A DNA stretch of 64,000 bases. Origin: Chloroflexota bacterium (GTDB taxonomy: Bacteria; Chloroflexota; Dehalococcoidia; Lucifugimonadales; UBA3495). The DNA lies in assembly GCA_028875055.1 (NCBI GenBank), contig JAPPGG010000014.1, positions 196,722 through 260,721 on the forward strand, written 5' to 3'. The notes under the pieces were generated by a model. That model saw only the letters and a list, made by a program, of their open reading frames with translations. It was not told the DNA's origin and made no database searches. Made by a program: the position numbers and the translations under genes. Below, piece after piece: positions 44,614-53,557 of this stretch. The number at the start of each line of letters is the position of its first letter. The stretch's first letter is position 1.

Positions 44614-45318
44614 ATGAACACTCAAGCCAGCGGGAACCTGGAAGGGAAGCGCGTGGGGCTCATCGTGCCCTCCACCAACACAGTTATGGAGCCCGACCTG
44701 TATCGTCACTTGCCCCCGGGCGCCACGGTACACACTTCGCGGATGCTGCTGGAAGGCAGCGTGACCATTGAAGCGGAAGAGTTGATGCTGGACGTTTACC
44801 TGCCCGAGTGCGCCAGGCAGATCGGGACCCTGATGCCCGACGTGGTGGTCTTCGGCTGCACCTCGGCGGGCGCCCTGCGTGGGCCCGAGTATGAACAGGA
44901 ACTGGCCGGGGAGATATCGAAAACTACCGGCGCTCCCACCATTACCATCATGGGCGCCGTGGTGGACGAGCTTACCCGGCTGGACGTCAAGAGCGTGGCC
45001 GTCCTGACTCCCTATTCCGAAGAGATAAACGACACCATCAAGGATTCGCTGGAAGCCTCGGGTTTCACAGTACCCCACATCAACGGAATGGACGTTAAGG
45101 GAGCCTTCAACATTGCCGCCGTATCACCCGGTGAAATTGTGGACTACGTCCGCCAGGAACTGGAAGGGGTAAATTCGGATTGCCTGTTCGTATCCTGCGC
45201 CAACCTCAAGTCGGTGGACATCCTGGAAGACTTGCGGCAGGTGGCCGGCCGGCCGGTAGTAACCAGCAACCAGGCGGTGCTGGAAAGCGTCAAGCGTACT
45301 ATAAGGGTGGACGACTGA
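44614..45318 (+). CDS. Asp/Glu racemase-superfamily protein, maleate isomerase / arylmalonate decarboxylase-like
   Basis: A 234-aa protein with the two active-site cysteines of the superfamily: FGCTSAGALRG (C82) and FVSCANLKS (C195). VGLIVPSTNTVMEPDL at the N-terminus is typical of the maleate cis-trans isomerase / arylmalonate decarboxylase branch, not of classical glutamate racemase. Substrate unknown; small dicarboxylates are likely. Monocistronic. Confidence 0.8.
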   Translation: MNTQASGNLEGKRVGLIVPSTNTVMEPDLYRHLPPGATVHTSRMLLEGSVTIEAEELMLDVYLPECARQIGTLMPDVVVFGCTSAGALRGPEYEQELAGEISKTTGAPTITIMGAVVDELTRLDVKSVAVLTPYSEEINDTIKDSLEASGFTVPHINGMDVKGAFNIAAVSPGEIVDYVRQELEGVNSDCLFVSCANLKSVDILEDLRQVAGRPVVTSNQAVLESVKRTIRVDD

Positions 45319-45435
45319 ACCTGTTCCACCACGGCCCTTGCCGGCGGCGAGCCGGACCGGCCAGGCAGTGTTTCCCGCATCCACGACAGTCTGCGGGCGT
45401 ACTGAAGCGGCCAGTTGTGCCGGGGTGTAACTTCG

Positions 45436-45465
45436 TTGACGCCCTCTGACGGCCAAAACTATAAT
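45436..45465 (+). promoter_or_regulatory. Sigma-70-type promoter of the 98-aa protein gene
   Basis: TTGACG, 18-bp spacer, TATAAT, followed by GGGAAGG and the ATG at 45500. One of the best promoter matches in the window. Confidence 0.65.
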
Positions 45466-45499
45466 CGGTGGAAAACTATAGGGAAGGTTTAGACAGATC

Positions 45500-45796
45500 A
45501 TGGTGAAAACGGGCCAAAGATATGTAAGCCCCGGCGGCGCGGAAATGGTGGTAACCAAGGGCGGCGACGGGGATTTTTCCGACGGGGAGACGCCCCTGCA
45601 GCTGAAGGGTTCCGAAGCTTCTTTTGAGGGAGTCGAAGTGTCCTCCGGGGCCATCGATATGGCTCTGGGCAAACGCTTCACTTCCGCCGATGGTTCCGTA
45701 TCTGTCCTGGTAACCAAGGCGGGCCGCTGCGATCTCCGGTACGGCGGAGAACCGATGGAGTTGCAGCAACCGAAGGAACTCCCGTCTTCAGACTAG
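45500..45796 (+). CDS. 98-aa protein with internal duplication, Cys-less zinc-ribbon-like
   Basis: Two similar halves: GQRYVSPGGAEMVVTKGGDG (about 5-24) and GKRFTSADGSVSVLVTKAGR (about 57-76), each followed by a G-E-P/T-P-L/M-x-L ending. The pattern matches the small desulfoferrodoxin-N / rubredoxin-like ribbon (GxRYxCxxCGxEVxVTKGGxG...CCGxPM), but all four metal cysteines of each half are replaced by Ser, Gly, Asp or Ala. A single Cys remains at about 77. It would therefore be a metal-free duplicated ribbon. Function unknown. It has its own promoter and terminator, so it is probably well expressed alone. Confidence 0.7.
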   Translation: MVKTGQRYVSPGGAEMVVTKGGDGDFSDGETPLQLKGSEASFEGVEVSSGAIDMALGKRFTSADGSVSVLVTKAGRCDLRYGGEPMELQQPKELPSSD

Positions 45797-45825
45797 ACCA
45801 ACTCGGGCCTGGCATTCCGAATTGG

Positions 45826-45868
45826 ACCCCTTCCGCCGATCCGGGCGGAAGGGGTTGCGTTCTTTTTC
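45826..45868 (+). terminator. Strong rho-independent terminator
   Basis: ACCCCTTCCGCC-GATCCG-GGCGGAAGGGGT, 12 perfect pairs, then TGCGTTCTTTTTC. It closes the 98-aa protein transcript. Confidence 0.85.
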
Positions 45869-45935
45869 CCGAACCCAATCCACTTACCGGACATGGATCG
45901 TATTCTCTCGTGAAGTCCTGCCAGTGAGGAAGGGA

Positions 45936-46985
45936 TTGAAGTTCCCCTGGGCCAACATAGTTATTCTCTTGCTCGGGGCCGCGGAACTGGTCACGGGCTA
46001 TCTGTCCCTTACCCAAGGCACGCCCGAATGGGCCGCAGCCCTGCATGTCCACCGCATTCTTGGCTTCGGCATCGTGGCGCTCCTGTTCTGGAAGGCGCGC
46101 AACATTCTGGCCCGGCTGCTTGTGTGGCGCCTCTGGAAACGCCATTGGCTTGCTTATTCACTGTCACTGTTCCTGCTGGCTGCGCTGCTCGCCGCGCTGG
46201 GCCTGGGCATCGCCTGGAGCCACCTGGGTTATTTCTCCTTCGCCGGAATCAGCGGCGTAAGCTGGCACATTTACCTCTCCCTGGCCCTTGCCCCTGTCCT
46301 GGTATGGCACGTCCTGCGCCACCGGTATAACCTCCAGACCCGCTACTGGGCCGAACGGAGAAACGCGCTGCGCCTGGGAGGCCTGGCCCTGGCCGGACTG
46401 GCGCTGTGGCAGGCCGGTGAACTGGCCAATCGGCTGGCCTCCCTGCCCGGGGCGGACAGACGGTTTACCGGCTCTTACCTGAAGGGCCAACTGGCCGGCA
46501 ACGGATTCCCAGCCACATCTTGGCTGAACGACTCTCCCGAACCGGTGGAAATTTCCGGATGGCAACTCAAGGTGACCGGCCTGGTGGGACGGCCCCTGGA
46601 AATTTCCCATTCCGACCTCGCCGGCTGGACGGAGTCGTACCGGACGATACGCGCCACCCTGGACTGCACTGGAGGCTGGCACACAACCCAGGACTGGACC
46701 GGGCTGCCGCTGTCGGCGGTGCTGGAACTGGCAGAAATACGTCCCCAGGCCGCCAGTATCACGGTGCGTTCGGTTACCGGCTACTTCCGGCGGTTTTCGC
46801 TGGAGGAGGCCGAGGGTTACCTGCTGGCCACGGCCGTAGGAAATGAACGCCTGTCGCACTGGCACGGCTTTCCCTTGCGGCTGGTGGCGACGGGGAAAAG
46901 GGGGTTTGAGTGGGTAAAGTGGGTGGACAACATTGAGGTCAACGACACCAGCAAGTGGTGGCAGCCGCCCCTTCCAGTAACGTAA
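45936..46985 (+). CDS. Cytochrome b-like membrane domain fused to YedY/sulfite-oxidase-type molybdopterin domain
   Basis: About 349 aa from TTG at 45936 behind AGGAAGG; the track start 45822 lies inside the terminator. The N-terminal half has four hydrophobic segments with heme-ligand-like histidines (ALHVHRILGF; SWHIYLSLALAPVLVWHVLRH), a cytochrome b561/YedZ-like arrangement. The C-terminal half is a SUOX-fold molybdopterin domain with the Mo-ligating Cys in ATLDCTGGWHTTQDWTGLPL and a basic end GFEWVKWV. This is a YedZ-YedY-like system in one chain, probably facing the outside. No Tat signal is needed if the membrane domain inserts it. The substrate is unknown. Confidence 0.75.
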   Translation: MKFPWANIVILLLGAAELVTGYLSLTQGTPEWAAALHVHRILGFGIVALLFWKARNILARLLVWRLWKRHWLAYSLSLFLLAALLAALGLGIAWSHLGYFSFAGISGVSWHIYLSLALAPVLVWHVLRHRYNLQTRYWAERRNALRLGGLALAGLALWQAGELANRLASLPGADRRFTGSYLKGQLAGNGFPATSWLNDSPEPVEISGWQLKVTGLVGRPLEISHSDLAGWTESYRTIRATLDCTGGWHTTQDWTGLPLSAVLELAEIRPQAASITVRSVTGYFRRFSLEEAEGYLLATAVGNERLSHWHGFPLRLVATGKRGFEWVKWVDNIEVNDTSKWWQPPLPVT

Positions 46986-47061
46986 CGGCACCTCGCCGGC
47001 AAAGAGACGGGGCAGACCGTTGTCCGCCCCGTCTGTCTTGCTGCCCGGAAGTTTCGGCTCT

Positions 47062-48168
47062 CTAAGGCACCAGCATCGCCCGGGTAATTTCCGTCTGGCG
47101 CTGGTCCCACTCTGCGCGGGTGAAGGCTTCATTTACTTCCGCCAGGGGGAACTTATGGGAGACCACCCTGTGGAAGGGCAGTTTATCCTGGTTTCGCACC
47201 AGGAAAGCCAGCAGGGTGGGCAGCAGATCGGGCCGGTACATCCGTGAGCCGAGAATGTTTTTGCCCGACAGGAGCTTCGAAGGGTCAATGGAAACTTCCT
47301 TGCCGCGGACAATGTCTCCGATTTCGACGAAGCTGCCGCCATTGCTGAGCATGTCTATGCCTTCCGACAGCAGGTCGGCTCTGCCCACCAACTCCATTAC
47401 AACGTCGGCGCCGCGACCGTTGGTCAACTCCCACACCCGGCGGATGCGGGTCTCCGGAGTATTGAATTCTTCAATATTGATGGTGTAGTCGGCGCCAAAT
47501 TCCTCAGCCAGTTCCAGGCGGTTTTCCAGTCGGTCCAGTACAATTACCCGGTCGGCGCCCATATCCTTGGCCATGGCCGTGGCATTGAGGCCGAGGCCGC
47601 CGGCCCCCTGAATTACAACGTACTGACCTTCGCGGGCGCCGGCCCGCATCAGGCCGGTGGTCACGGTGCCCATTGCACAGTTGACCGGGCCGAGGAGGTC
47701 GTCGGGAAGCTCGTCGGGCACCCGGAAGAAGGGATGCCGGGGAGGAAGGTAAAGGAAGTCGGCGTAAGTACCCGTGAAATAAGGGTACACCCCGGCGGTG
47801 GGGTAGGCCCGGTTGGCGCACCAGTTAGTGTCGCCCCGGAGGCACAGGTGGCAGCGGTGACAGGGGAAAATGGCCGAATAGACCACCCGGTCGCCCTCAT
47901 CGACGGGTGTACCCAGGGTATCCGTGGCCACGCCCTCGCCCAGAACTTCGACGACACCGGTACCCTCGTGGCCCATCACCCGGCCTGTGGGGGGGATGGG
48001 CATATGCTCCTGGGTCTGGTCGCCCCGCCAGGTATGCAGGTCAGAACCGCAAATGCCTGCCTGGGTCATGCGCAGCAGTACCGCGCCGGGTTCGGGTTCC
48101 GGGACATCGTACTCTTCGATTTCAAAGGGTTTCCCATATTCCTTGACAACTACGATTCTGCCTTTCAT
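47062..48168 (-). CDS. Zinc-dependent alcohol dehydrogenase (MDR, threonine dehydrogenase-like)
   Basis: A 368-aa enzyme with catalytic zinc residues in GICGSDLHTWRG and GHEGTGVV, and the structural zinc cysteines in FPCHRCHLCLRGDTNWC. The NAD site is VIQGAGGLGLNATAMAKDMGA, with an acidic residue following (VLDR) that favours NAD over NADP. Unlike the MDR protein at 1.5 kb, both zinc sites are intact. It follows the nitrile hydratase-like genes on the same strand by about 105 nt. Substrate unknown. Confidence 0.85.
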   Translation of the reverse strand: MKGRIVVVKEYGKPFEIEEYDVPEPEPGAVLLRMTQAGICGSDLHTWRGDQTQEHMPIPPTGRVMGHEGTGVVEVLGEGVATDTLGTPVDEGDRVVYSAIFPCHRCHLCLRGDTNWCANRAYPTAGVYPYFTGTYADFLYLPPRHPFFRVPDELPDDLLGPVNCAMGTVTTGLMRAGAREGQYVVIQGAGGLGLNATAMAKDMGADRVIVLDRLENRLELAEEFGADYTINIEEFNTPETRIRRVWELTNGRGADVVMELVGRADLLSEGIDMLSNGGSFVEIGDIVRGKEVSIDPSKLLSGKNILGSRMYRPDLLPTLLAFLVRNQDKLPFHRVVSHKFPLAEVNEAFTRAEWDQRQTEITRAMLVP

Positions 48169-48272
48169 GAAGCGCCTCGCATTTTATGGAAATGGGGTGA
48201 ACCAACCGGAATGCCGGGGTATGCGTCAGCTCGTCTTCAGAAATCCGCCCGGCCACCGGTGGAACTGCACAT

Positions 48273-48944
48273 TTACCCGGCTCCAACCGCCTGGGGAGAC
48301 CGGGCATTGGTCACTCCAATCATGCTGTCCCGGGTAACCAGTTCCGCCAGTTGTTCTTCGGTCATTTCTTGGGAGCCTTCCGGGCGTCGGGGCAGCACCA
48401 GGTACCTCAGGTCGGCGGTACTGTCCAGCACCAGGACCTCCACATCATCCCCCAGGTCAAGCCCAAACTCGCTGATCACGCCCCGCGGGTCCACCACGGC
48501 CCGGGAACGGTAAGCGAGGCTCTTGTACCAGTCCGGGGGCCGGCCCAGGAGGGCCCTGGGATAGCAGGAGCAGAGGGTACAGACGACCAGGTGGTGTAGT
48601 TTGTCGGTGTTCTCAACTACGTCCAGCTTCGGCGTGGTTACCGGTAGGGAATAGCCCAACTGGGCCAGAGCGGCCTCCGGGTCGGACAACAGAAGGGCCT
48701 TGAACTCTGGGTCGGCCCAGGCCCGGGCAACCACCCGGGCGCCGTCGGCCGGGGACCGGGCCTCCACCCGGTCAACCATGCCCTGGATCTCGTCCGGGGA
48801 ACAGATACCTTTTTCCACCAGCAGGGCCTCCATGGCCCTGGCGCGTAGGGCGTAATACCCCATCTCCTCATCGTGAGCCATGCCGGGATGGTCTTCGTGG
48901 TCATGTCCGTCGTGGCCGTTGCCCGGCGTCTCCGGTATTGTCAT
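48273..48944 (-). CDS. Nitrile hydratase alpha / thiocyanate hydrolase gamma-like subunit
   Basis: About 223 aa from ATG at 48944, which has GAGGAGG upstream (track start 49052 lies in the previous gene). The metal claw motif VVCTLCSCYPRALLG (C122, C125, C127) identifies the low-spin metal site with modified cysteines; Thr within it is typical of cobalt-type enzymes. The WYKSLAYRSRAVVDPRGVISEFG segment is also conserved. The first 25 residues are rich in His, Asp and Glu (GHDGHDHEDH), an unusual possible metal-binding tail. With the two small beta-like genes upstream it should hydrate nitriles or hydrolyse thiocyanate. Confidence 0.88.
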   Translation of the reverse strand: MTIPETPGNGHDGHDHEDHPGMAHDEEMGYYALRARAMEALLVEKGICSPDEIQGMVDRVEARSPADGARVVARAWADPEFKALLLSDPEAALAQLGYSLPVTTPKLDVVENTDKLHHLVVCTLCSCYPRALLGRPPDWYKSLAYRSRAVVDPRGVISEFGLDLGDDVEVLVLDSTADLRYLVLPRRPEGSQEMTEEQLAELVTRDSMIGVTNARSPQAVGAG

Positions 48945-48976
48945 GGTTGCCTCCTCGGTCGGGGCTGAAACCCGCT

Positions 48977-49291
48977 CTAAACGGGTTCCAGCCAGTGCTG
49001 GTAAATATCGACGTGAATCTTGTCGGATACTGGGCCCCGGTATTCCGGCCACACCTGTTTCTGGGAGAATTCAACCCGGTAGAGGGGTTGGGCAGGCTGT
49101 CCGTCACCGCCATAGGCCAGGGACTCGGGGTTTGGAAAGACGCCACACAGCTTGTGCACCCGGCCGGCCTGTCCCTGGATATAAGCGGGCGTTCTGAAGT
49201 GGCCGCCAGGATTGTCAACCCGGACCCTTACCTCGTCACCGGCTCGAAATCTCGCTGATTCGCCACCGGATGAAGTTGGACCTTGATTCAT
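48977..49291 (-). CDS. Nitrile hydratase beta C-terminal domain / thiocyanate hydrolase alpha-like subunit
   Basis: 104 aa matching only the C-terminal SH3-like half of nitrile hydratase beta: RFRAGDEVRVRVDNPGGHFRTPAYIQGQAG, GVFPNPESLAYG, QPLYRVEFSQKQVWPEYRG and DKIHVDIYQHWLEP. In ordinary nitrile hydratases this is fused to the N-terminal half. Here the half is a separate gene with its own start, two bases after the stop of the N-terminal half, as in thiocyanate hydrolase. Confidence 0.82.
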   Translation of the reverse strand: MNQGPTSSGGESARFRAGDEVRVRVDNPGGHFRTPAYIQGQAGRVHKLCGVFPNPESLAYGGDGQPAQPLYRVEFSQKQVWPEYRGPVSDKIHVDIYQHWLEPV

Positions 49292-49293
49292 AG

Positions 49294-49593
49294 CTACACC
49301 CGGTTCCTGATTTCCTCGAACTTGCCGTCCAGTTCCTCCCTGGTAATGACGCCTTTTTCCAGCAGCATTATTTCCAGGGCGGCAGTCCAGCGTTCGTAAT
49401 AGGAACAGGCCTCATAGGTCGCCGGGTCAAGGCTCTCGATGGCACGGCGCATCTCATCCGTGCGTCGCAGTCCCTTTTCGCTGAGGACATTGTGCATGGC
49501 ATCTACCCGCCTTTCCCAGTCGGACAGGTTGTGTTCTTCCTGGTCGATTGGATCTTCGTTGGGCCACCCGCCCCGGTCATGTACTTGCGGCAT
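49294..49593 (-). CDS. Nitrile hydratase beta N-terminal domain / thiocyanate hydrolase beta-like subunit
   Basis: About 99 aa. VHDRGGWPN at the N-terminus and the following helical region (WERRVDAMHNVL, YYERWTAALEIMLLEKGVITREELD) match the N-terminal half of nitrile hydratase beta. ATG at 49593 is favoured by GGAG six bases upstream. Related stand-alone proteins also serve as nitrile hydratase activators, so this one could be a metallochaperone instead of a structural subunit. Confidence 0.75.
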   Translation of the reverse strand: MPQVHDRGGWPNEDPIDQEEHNLSDWERRVDAMHNVLSEKGLRRTDEMRRAIESLDPATYEACSYYERWTAALEIMLLEKGVITREELDGKFEEIRNRV

Positions 49594-49684
49594 AAGTCGC
49601 TCCATTCAGGTAAGGCCGATTGCGGCCTATGATAATGTCGGCGGAAGGGCGTTACAAGCGGAATCCCATTGGTCTTGACGCGGG

Positions 49685-50500
49685 CTATGCTGGCCGCCAT
49701 AAATCAGCTACATCGCACACCCGCATGAACTCCACGTTGGGAAATGTGCGGATATGGCTGATCAGCCGCTCCAGCATCAACAGGCGCCCGGGACGCCCAA
49801 TGTATTGAGGGTGCATGGTCAGGTTGAAGGCGCGGCCGTAACGATAGAGTCCCTCAAACTCCGCCGACCACGACCCGAACACCTCGTCCGGATTGCGCAT
49901 GGGACCCACCCTGTTGGCGGCCGGGGCATAGACGAAATTGGGCGCGTCATCCAGCCCCCAGTGCACCGGTACTTCCACCAACCGTTTCGCCGGATCATCG
50001 GGGTTCAGCACGTAGGGTGCATCATCACCCATCAGGCTGCTGTCGTAGGCGAAACCGTGGGATGCCAGCAGATCCACCGACACCTCGCTCAGTTCCCAGC
50101 TGGGCGATCTGTATCCCGTGGGAGCCTGCCCGGTTATTCCCTGGAGAATCTCAATCCCCTTCTCGAGAATCTCCCGTTCCTGTTCGGGGTCCAGATAACC
50201 CGGCGGCTCGTGCATGTAGCCGTGGTGGCCCACCTCGTGTCCACGCCGGGCGATATCTTCAACCAGGTCCACATGGGTCTCGGCTACATAGCCCGGCACG
50301 TAAAAGCTGGCCTTGATTCCGTGGGCATCCAGAAAGTCCAATATGCGGGGAGCGGCCACTGAAGGACCGTACTCGGCCATGGACATCAGGCTGGGGAATT
50401 TGGCGAAGTTGGGGTCCCGCCACAGCCAGGAGGAAACGCCGTCCACGTCAAAGGTGAGCATCGCCACACACTGGGTATTTCCGGGCCAGATTCCCGACAT
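49685..50500 (-). CDS. Polysaccharide deacetylase-family protein (NodB homology)
   Basis: A 271-aa protein. The catalytic NodB motifs are MLTFDVDGVSSWLW (D-x-D), RRGHEVGHHGYMHEPP (metal histidines), GYRSPSWELS, and LTMHPQYIGRPGR near the end. The lack of a signal peptide and the shape of motif 1 resemble the cytoplasmic cyclic-amide or allantoinase-like deacetylases (PuuE, HpPgdA group), not peptidoglycan deacetylases. An amide substrate would fit the neighbouring nitrile hydratase, but that is inference. Confidence 0.8.
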   Translation of the reverse strand: MSGIWPGNTQCVAMLTFDVDGVSSWLWRDPNFAKFPSLMSMAEYGPSVAAPRILDFLDAHGIKASFYVPGYVAETHVDLVEDIARRGHEVGHHGYMHEPPGYLDPEQEREILEKGIEILQGITGQAPTGYRSPSWELSEVSVDLLASHGFAYDSSLMGDDAPYVLNPDDPAKRLVEVPVHWGLDDAPNFVYAPAANRVGPMRNPDEVFGSWSAEFEGLYRYGRAFNLTMHPQYIGRPGRLLMLERLISHIRTFPNVEFMRVCDVADLWRPA

Positions 50501-50648
50501 TACGGTACCTCCAGGTCCAGGTCATCTTACATAGAGTTGAGCAGAGGCAGCATCAAAATACAAGAGAACCCTGCCCATAAGCGGGGCCTCACCCCCAGGA
50601 AGCGGTACTGGCAAGGCTTGGGAACATACCAGGAATGGCGCTCCCCGG

Positions 50649-51932
50649 CTAGCTTCCCGGGGCGGGTATCACATCAAACCCGGTGTAGGGCCGCAGCGCC
50701 TCGGGAATGACCACCGAGCCATCGGGCTGCTGGTTGTTCTCCAGGATGGCGATGATTACCCGGGGCAGCGCGAGGCCGGAGCCGTTCAAGGTGTGGACAA
50801 ATTCGGGACGGGCGCCCGCCGCCGACCGGTACCGGATGTTCGCCCGCCGGGCCTGAAAGTCAGTGCAGTTGGAGCAGGAACTGGCTTCCAGCCATTCCTC
50901 GCACCCGGCCGACCATATTTCAATGTCAAAGGTCTTCGCCGAAGGGAAAGAGATATCGCCGGTACACAGTTGCAGCACCCGGTATGCCAGACCCAGCCTC
51001 TGGCACACGTCCTCGGCGTCGGCCACCAGCCTGTCCAGTTCTTCGTCGGAGCTCTCCGGGGCCACGAATTTATACATTTCTACCTTGTTGAACTGGTGCA
51101 CTCGCTTGATGCCCCGGGTGTCCCTGCCGGCCGCCGCCTTTTCCCGGCGAAAGCACGGAGTCTGGGCCACGTAATACCGGGGAAGGGACTCAGGCGGAAG
51201 AATTTCATCCCGGTAAAGATTGGTAATAGGTACCTCGGCCGTGGGGATGAGCCAGAGGTCATCCTCTTCGTCCCAGTAGAGGTTCTCGGCAAACTTGGGC
51301 AAATTCCCGGAACCCTCCATGACCTCCCGGCGCACCAGTATCGGCAGCATCAACTCGGTGTAGCCGTGCTCCCGGCTGTGCAAGTCGAGCATCCAGGCGA
51401 TAGTTGCCCGTTCCAGCTTGGCCCCGTAACCCGACATGGTGTAGAAGCGGCTGCCGGAAAGCTTCACGCCCCGTTGAAAGTCGATAATTCCCAGGTCCTC
51501 CGCCAAGTCCCAGTGAGGTTTGCCGGGGAATTCCAGCGTTTTGGGTTCGCCCCAATGGCGCACGACTACGTTCTCTTCCTCGCTCAACCCCCTGGGAACA
51601 TCGGGGCGCGGTAAGTTGGGCAGTTCCAGCAGGATGGAGTGAATCCGGTCGTCCAGTTCCCTGGATTCCTGCTCCAGTATTTCAATCTCCTGGCCGACCT
51701 GGCGCATTTCCTGCACCACGTCTTCGGGAGCTTCGTTACCCTGGGAACGAAGCCGACCTATTTCGCGGCTGGCCTGGTTCCTGCGGGCACGCAACTCGTC
51801 GCCCTGGCTGATGGCCTGGCGTCTCCGGGCATCAAGTTCCAGCAATTCTTCCAGCGGGTCGTCTTCTCCCCGGGAAGCCAGGGCCTGCCGTACCGATTCT
51901 GGGTCACGCCTTATTTGTTCGATGGAAAGCAT
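50649..51932 (-). CDS. serS: Seryl-tRNA synthetase
   Basis: A 427-aa class II synthetase. The N-terminal coiled-coil arm spans about 30-100. The core has motif 2 ([32 protein letters not shown]), the serine site region [13 protein letters not shown], and motif 3 ([18 protein letters not shown]). It charges tRNA(Ser), and also tRNA(Sec), the first step of selenocysteine synthesis, which is relevant to the three predicted selenoproteins. Length is normal. lysS follows on the same strand, upstream in coordinates. Confidence 0.97.
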   Translation of the reverse strand: MLSIEQIRRDPESVRQALASRGEDDPLEELLELDARRRQAISQGDELRARRNQASREIGRLRSQGNEAPEDVVQEMRQVGQEIEILEQESRELDDRIHSILLELPNLPRPDVPRGLSEEENVVVRHWGEPKTLEFPGKPHWDLAEDLGIIDFQRGVKLSGSRFYTMSGYGAKLERATIAWMLDLHSREHGYTELMLPILVRREVMEGSGNLPKFAENLYWDEEDDLWLIPTAEVPITNLYRDEILPPESLPRYYVAQTPCFRREKAAAGRDTRGIKRVHQFNKVEMYKFVAPESSDEELDRLVADAEDVCQRLGLAYRVLQLCTGDISFPSAKTFDIEIWSAGCEEWLEASSCSNCTDFQARRANIRYRSAAGARPEFVHTLNGSGLALPRVIIAILENNQQPDGSVVIPEALRPYTGFDVIPAPGS

Positions 51933-52015
51933 ACCTTTAATCTTTGCTCAAAATGTTTGGATACGGGGTGTTCAGCAGGCGAATGCCCCAAGGCCGCCCG
52001 GGACCGGATTGGCGC

Positions 52016-53557
52016 TCACTGCAAAGCATCGGCTTCCCCAGACTCCGCTTCCCCCTGATCCTCTCTCCGGGAACGCATCTGTGGAAACAACAAGACATCC
52101 CGGATGCTGGCCTGTCCGGTAAGCAGCATCACCAGGCGGTCAATGCCCACGCCCAGGCCGCCGGTGGGGGGCATGCCGTACTCCAGGGCAGTCAGGAAAT
52201 CCTCGTCCAGGCGGTCCACTTCTTCGTCCTGGTATCTCTCACGGATGGACTCCTGGGCTTCAAATCGTTCCCGCTGCACGGCAGGGTCATTCAGCTCAGT
52301 GTAGGAGTTGGCAATTTCCATGCCGGCCGCGAAGGCTTCAAACCGTTCCACGTACCCTGGCGACCCGGGCTTGGCCTTGGCCAGGGGCGACATGTCCTCA
52401 GGATAGTCCAACAGGAACGTGGGTTGCACCAGGTTAGGTTCTACAAAGGTGGATACCAGCTTGTCTATCAGGCGTCCCCGGCTCTCCCGGACCCCCACGT
52501 CGATGCCCAGCTGGAGCATTTTTCTGACCAGGGCCTCATCACCGGGATATTCATCAATGTCCACGCCACTGCGGCGATACAGCTCATCCTTCAGCTGGAG
52601 GCGCGGCCAGGGAGGCGCGAAATCAATAATCTCCTCGCCGTACGGGATGGACATGGTTCCCCGCGCATCCAGGGCAGCGGTTGAAATCATGCCCTCCACC
52701 ATTGTCATCACGTCGTTGTAATCGGCGTAGGCTTCGTAGCTTTCGAGGAGGGTAAACTCCGGGTTGTGGTCCTGGTCTATACCCTCGTTGCGAAAGACGC
52801 GGCCGATTTCATAAACACGGTCAAAACCGCCCACAATGAGCCGTTTCAGGTAAAGCTCGGTGGCGATGCGAAGGTACAGGCGCTGGTTGAGAGCATTGTG
52901 GTGGGTGTCGAAGGGGCGGGCATGGGCGCCGGCCGCCACTGGCACCAATATAGGGGTATCCACCTCCAGAAAACCCCGACCGTCCAGGTAGCGCCTGATG
53001 CTGTTGATGACCCGGCTCCGCTGGGCAAATGCCTCCATAACCTCTGGGTCGGCAATAAGGTCCAGGTAACGTTGCCTGTACCTGATTTCAACATCGCGTA
53101 AACCGTGGTACTTCTCGGGGAGGGGCCGCATTCCCTTGGCCAGGACGGTCACATCCCGGGCTTCGATGGTCACTTCTCCGGTGCGGGTGCGCAGCATTTG
53201 TCCCCCAACACCGATAAAGTCACCCAGGTCCAGATCTTTCAGCAGCTCATAGCCATCCCCCAGTACGTTCTGCCGGAACATGACCTGCACGGCGCCGGAA
53301 CCGTCCCTGATATCCAGAAAGGCGGCCCGTCCCATAACTCTCATGGAAACAATGCGTCCGGCCAGGGCATGTTCGGGAGCCGGACTGGCTTCTTCGTCCT
53401 GGCTTCCCGCCTTTTCCCATGCTTCAAACTCGGCAACGGCGGCGGCCGTGTCGCTGGTCCGCCTGTAACGGGGCGGGTAGGGGTCTATGCCCTTCTCCCG
53501 CAGCCTGTCCAGCTTTACTATGCGGCTTCCAACCAGTGAGTCTTCTCGGTCTTGCAT
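52016..53557 (-). CDS. lysS: Lysyl-tRNA synthetase (class II)
   Basis: About 513 aa from ATG at 53557 (MQDREDSLVGSRIVKLDRLREKGIDPYPPRY). The OB-fold anticodon domain has GRIVSMRVMGRAAFLDIRDGSG; motif 2 is YEIGRVFRNEGIDQDHNPEFTLLESYEAY; motif 3 is GLGVGIDRLVMLLT. The track start 53698 adds 47 residues that do not resemble LysRS. It lies upstream of serS on the same strand, 83 nt apart. Confidence 0.96.
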   Translation of the reverse strand: MQDREDSLVGSRIVKLDRLREKGIDPYPPRYRRTSDTAAAVAEFEAWEKAGSQDEEASPAPEHALAGRIVSMRVMGRAAFLDIRDGSGAVQVMFRQNVLGDGYELLKDLDLGDFIGVGGQMLRTRTGEVTIEARDVTVLAKGMRPLPEKYHGLRDVEIRYRQRYLDLIADPEVMEAFAQRSRVINSIRRYLDGRGFLEVDTPILVPVAAGAHARPFDTHHNALNQRLYLRIATELYLKRLIVGGFDRVYEIGRVFRNEGIDQDHNPEFTLLESYEAYADYNDVMTMVEGMISTAALDARGTMSIPYGEEIIDFAPPWPRLQLKDELYRRSGVDIDEYPGDEALVRKMLQLGIDVGVRESRGRLIDKLVSTFVEPNLVQPTFLLDYPEDMSPLAKAKPGSPGYVERFEAFAAGMEIANSYTELNDPAVQRERFEAQESIRERYQDEEVDRLDEDFLTALEYGMPPTGGLGVGIDRLVMLLTGQASIRDVLLFPQMRSRREDQGEAESGEADALQ

